Shown: piece by piece, positions 4,677-6,635 of the stretch
Position numbering within the stretch: the stretch's first letter is position 1
Layout: each line of letters begins with the position of its first letter
Origin: Candidatus Bathyarchaeota archaeon
Lineage (GTDB): Archaea > Thermoproteota > Bathyarchaeia > Bathyarchaeales > Bathyarchaeaceae
DNA length: 6,635 nt
Direction: 5' to 3'
NCBI GenBank assembly: GCA_020344715.1
Contig: CP070828.1
Coordinates: 461,611 to 468,245, forward strand
Notes under the pieces: model-generated
What the model saw: only the letters and a program-made list of their open reading frames with translations
The model's database searches: none
Told to the model about the DNA's origin: nothing
Translations under genes and position numbers: made by a program

Positions 4677-6542
4677 TTGTTTGCATATGCAGGAAAGATA
4701 TTACATATTAACCTTTCAACAGGGAAAGCAGAGACCAAACCATTGAATGAGAAGATAGCTAGACAATATATAGGCGGAATTGGACTTGGCTTTCGTCTTC
4801 TCATGGACAACTCCAAGCCTGGTACTGATCCTTTCGATCCCGCTAATCCGTTGATCTTTGTAACAGGACCTCTGAGTGGTACGATGGGACCCACAGCAGG
4901 AAATGGATATGCGGTCGTTTCAAAATCCCCTGCAACAGGTGGAATAGCTGAATCCAAGGCCCACGGTTTCTTTGGACCTGAAGTGAAACGAGCAGGCTAC
5001 GACGCCATTGTCTTTACGGGGAAAGCTGAAAAACTCGTGTACGCATGGATCGATGATGACTCGATTCAATTGCTGGACGCTCAGCATTTGAAGGGAAAAT
5101 CACCCTATGAAACGGATACTGCAATCAGAGAGGATTTGGGCGATCACTACATTCGTGTTTCGGCAATCGGGGAGGCCGGAGAAAAACTTGTCCGTTTTGC
5201 CTCAATTATAAACGATGAATTTCGGGCAATTGGAAGAACGGGCATGGGCGCCGTGATGGGTTCGAAAAATCTGAAAGCAGTTGCTGTTCGCGGCACAAAC
5301 GATGTAAACGTGGCGGATCTTGACGGGTTCAAGGATTTTATAAAGATGATACATGAACGCATGAAAGGCCCAGCAACCAGAAAATACCGAACTCTTGGAA
5401 CTCCCGAGAACGTTCTCGTCCTAAATGCGCTTGCAGCCCTGCCAACTCGCAACTTCACTCAAGCCACTTTCGAAGGTGCAGACAAAGTCAGCGGAGAATA
5501 TTTGAACGAACGTTATGTTGAAAAAATCATTGGGTGCGCAACATGTGCCATGCGCTGTGACCATGTCGCTGTTGTTCCTGAAGGTCCCTACAAAGGCTCC
5601 ACTTCCAGAATGGAATTCGAATGTCTATGGGCGCTGGGTCCGAACTGCGGCGTCGACCGTTTGGATGCTATTGTTGAGGCAATGCGCCTGTGCAATCACT
5701 ACGGAATCGATGGGATCTCCACAGGCGTCACTGTAGGATTTGCTATGGACCTCTATGAAAACAAAATCCTTCCAAAAGGAAAGACTGATGGTTTGGAGCT
5801 CCGCTTTGGAAACCCTGAAGCTTTGATAGAGCTGGTGAAAAAGATCGGCGCTCGGGATGGCTGGCTAGGTGATGTGCTGGCAGAGGGTACCAAGAGAGCG
5901 GCTGAAAAAATCGGCAAAGGAGCTGAGCAATATGCTTGCCACATCAAAGGGTTAGAGTTACCCGGCTATGACATACGTGGGTTAAAAACAGCTGCCTTGG
6001 GCTTTTCTGTTTCCTATCGAGGAGCGTGCCATCTTCGATCAGGTGCCTACTCGCCAGATGTCAAGGGCAAAGTGAACCGCTTTGCCATCGAAAAGGGCAG
6101 GGGAAAAATCGTGAAGGACGGCGAGGATTTGTACGACGTCATCGATTCTTTAATTCTATGCAAGTTCTCAAGGGGTACATACTATGACGGGCTCGAAGAC
6201 ATGGCAAAATACTACAGTCTCGCAACAGGTTTCAAGATGACTTCACACGAACTAATCACGGCTGGGGAAAGAATCAACAACTTGGCAAGGCTCTTCAATG
6301 TCCGAGAGGGCGTGGGAACAAGAGAGTTCGATACGTTGCCACCGAAGATAATGAACGTGCCCATACCTGACGAAGGTGTTGCCAAAGGCGCCGTTGTTGG
6401 CAAGGAGGAGTTTGATTTGGGTCTAGATGATTACTACGCGGTGCGCGGATGGACAAGAGAGGGAATTCCGACGCTTGAGAAGCTCAAGGATCTGGATTTG
6501 GGTGGATATGCTCACATAGTCAAGAAAGGAGGCAAGAAGTGA
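4677..6542 (+). CDS. aor: Aldehyde:ferredoxin oxidoreductase family protein (tungstopterin, 4Fe-4S)
   Basis: AOR-family enzymes oxidise aldehydes to carboxylic acids with a tungsten bis-pterin cofactor and pass electrons through one 4Fe-4S cluster to ferredoxin, in the cytoplasm. The 621-residue length is typical. The N-terminal domain shows AGKILHINLSTG (5-16), GGIGLGFRLL (33-42), TGPLSGTMGPTAGNGYAVVS (63-82) and RTGMGAVMGSKNLKAVAVRG (187-206). The cluster ligands are C287, C290, C294 (CATCAMRC) and C495, almost the spacing of the Pyrococcus furiosus enzyme. The two pterin-binding DxxGL(C/D) motifs appear as NHYGID (340-345) and DSLILC (490-495), both off consensus. Substrate cannot be told from sequence. 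The TTG start at 4677 (MFAYAGKILHI) matches the usual family start; the nearby ATG at 4667 is in another frame and stops quickly. The ferredoxin-like gene follows after 1 nt. Confidence 0.95.
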   Translation: MFAYAGKILHINLSTGKAETKPLNEKIARQYIGGIGLGFRLLMDNSKPGTDPFDPANPLIFVTGPLSGTMGPTAGNGYAVVSKSPATGGIAESKAHGFFGPEVKRAGYDAIVFTGKAEKLVYAWIDDDSIQLLDAQHLKGKSPYETDTAIREDLGDHYIRVSAIGEAGEKLVRFASIINDEFRAIGRTGMGAVMGSKNLKAVAVRGTNDVNVADLDGFKDFIKMIHERMKGPATRKYRTLGTPENVLVLNALAALPTRNFTQATFEGADKVSGEYLNERYVEKIIGCATCAMRCDHVAVVPEGPYKGSTSRMEFECLWALGPNCGVDRLDAIVEAMRLCNHYGIDGISTGVTVGFAMDLYENKILPKGKTDGLELRFGNPEALIELVKKIGARDGWLGDVLAEGTKRAAEKIGKGAEQYACHIKGLELPGYDIRGLKTAALGFSVSYRGACHLRSGAYSPDVKGKVNRFAIEKGRGKIVKDGEDLYDVIDSLILCKFSRGTYYDGLEDMAKYYSLATGFKMTSHELITAGERINNLARLFNVREGVGTREFDTLPPKIMNVPIPDEGVAKGAVVGKEEFDLGLDDYYAVRGWTREGIPTLEKLKDLDLGGYAHIVKKGGKK

Positions 6543-6543
6543 C

Positions 6544-6635
6544 ATGGGAAAACTTCACGAACGGAAGTTCGTCTCGGCTGATCCTGAAAAATGTATCGGC
6601 TGCTCAGTCTGCGAATACGCCTGTTCAATGGTGAA
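6544..6635 (+). CDS. 4Fe-4S ferredoxin-like electron transfer protein, cut off by window edge
   Basis: Only the first 30 codons are present. They encode MGKLHERKFVSADPEKCIGC and then SVCEYACSMV. C17, C20, C23 and C27 form the Cx2Cx2Cx3C motif of a 4Fe-4S cluster, as at the start of polyferredoxin subunits of the HycB/CooF type. The ATG at 6544 lies 1 nt after the aor stop, and GGAGG at 6528-6532, inside the end of aor, is 11 nt upstream, so the genes are almost certainly co-transcribed. The likely role is electron acceptor or carrier for the AOR. The number of clusters and the subfamily cannot be judged without the rest. Confidence 0.88.
   Translation, partial: MGKLHERKFVSADPEKCIGCSVCEYACSMV

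Noticed and set aside
4649..4957. 102-codon minus-strand frame opposite the start of aor
   Set aside because: Shadow of the aor coding sequence; proline-rich artefact of reading glycine codons on the other strand.
1..6635. Search by eye for CRISPR arrays, insertion sequences, att sites or defence genes
   Set aside because: No regularly spaced repeats, transposase or integrase motifs, or long direct repeats are visible; the window is core genes plus a redox pair.

Overview
This window is archaeal chromosomal DNA. The clearest domain marker is a glycerol-1-phosphate dehydrogenase gene, which makes the sn-glycerol-1-phosphate backbone of archaeal lipids. The stalk proteins (P0/P1-type L10 and L12 ending in GLGALFG), a 55-residue single-helix SecE and a two-domain Spt5/NusG agree with this. 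A tungsten-type aldehyde:ferredoxin oxidoreductase beside a ferredoxin suggests an anaerobe. The overall look would fit a Bathyarchaeia-like or other TACK lineage, but that placement is an impression, not a result.

Layout, left to right. (1) 1-828, minus: egsA, cut by the left edge, so its C-terminus is missing. (2) 829-1168: about 340 bp without a convincing gene; it holds the egsA promoter region and a foldable inverted-repeat element just past the rpl12 stop. (3) 1169-3084, minus: a tight L1-L10-L12 cluster with its own promoter. (4) 3085-3306: a 222-bp spacer with small hairpins, separating this cluster from the next. (5) 3307-4459, minus: secE-spt5-rpl11, with 17-nt and minus-4-nt junctions. 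secE starts at TTG and lies out of frame inside a longer open frame that would otherwise give a false N-terminal extension of Spt5. (6) 4460-4676: a divergent intergenic region with promoters for both directions and a palindromic candidate operator. (7) 4677-6542, plus: an AOR-family oxidoreductase starting at TTG, followed after 1 nt by (8) a 4Fe-4S ferredoxin-like gene cut by the right edge.

Two functional modules lie side by side. The minus-strand genes serve translation and its coupling to transcription and secretion: Spt5 binds RNA polymerase, L11 and the L10/L12 stalk form the factor-binding side of the large subunit, L1 forms the opposite stalk, and SecE belongs to the translocon. The plus-strand pair is a redox module in which the AOR would oxidise an aldehyde and pass electrons to the adjacent iron-sulfur protein.

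I see no clear evidence of a new defence, mobile or otherwise undescribed system. The points most worth a second look are the hidden secE, the structured element after rpl12, the short L10 lacking its own GLGALFG tail, and the palindrome in the divergent promoter region.
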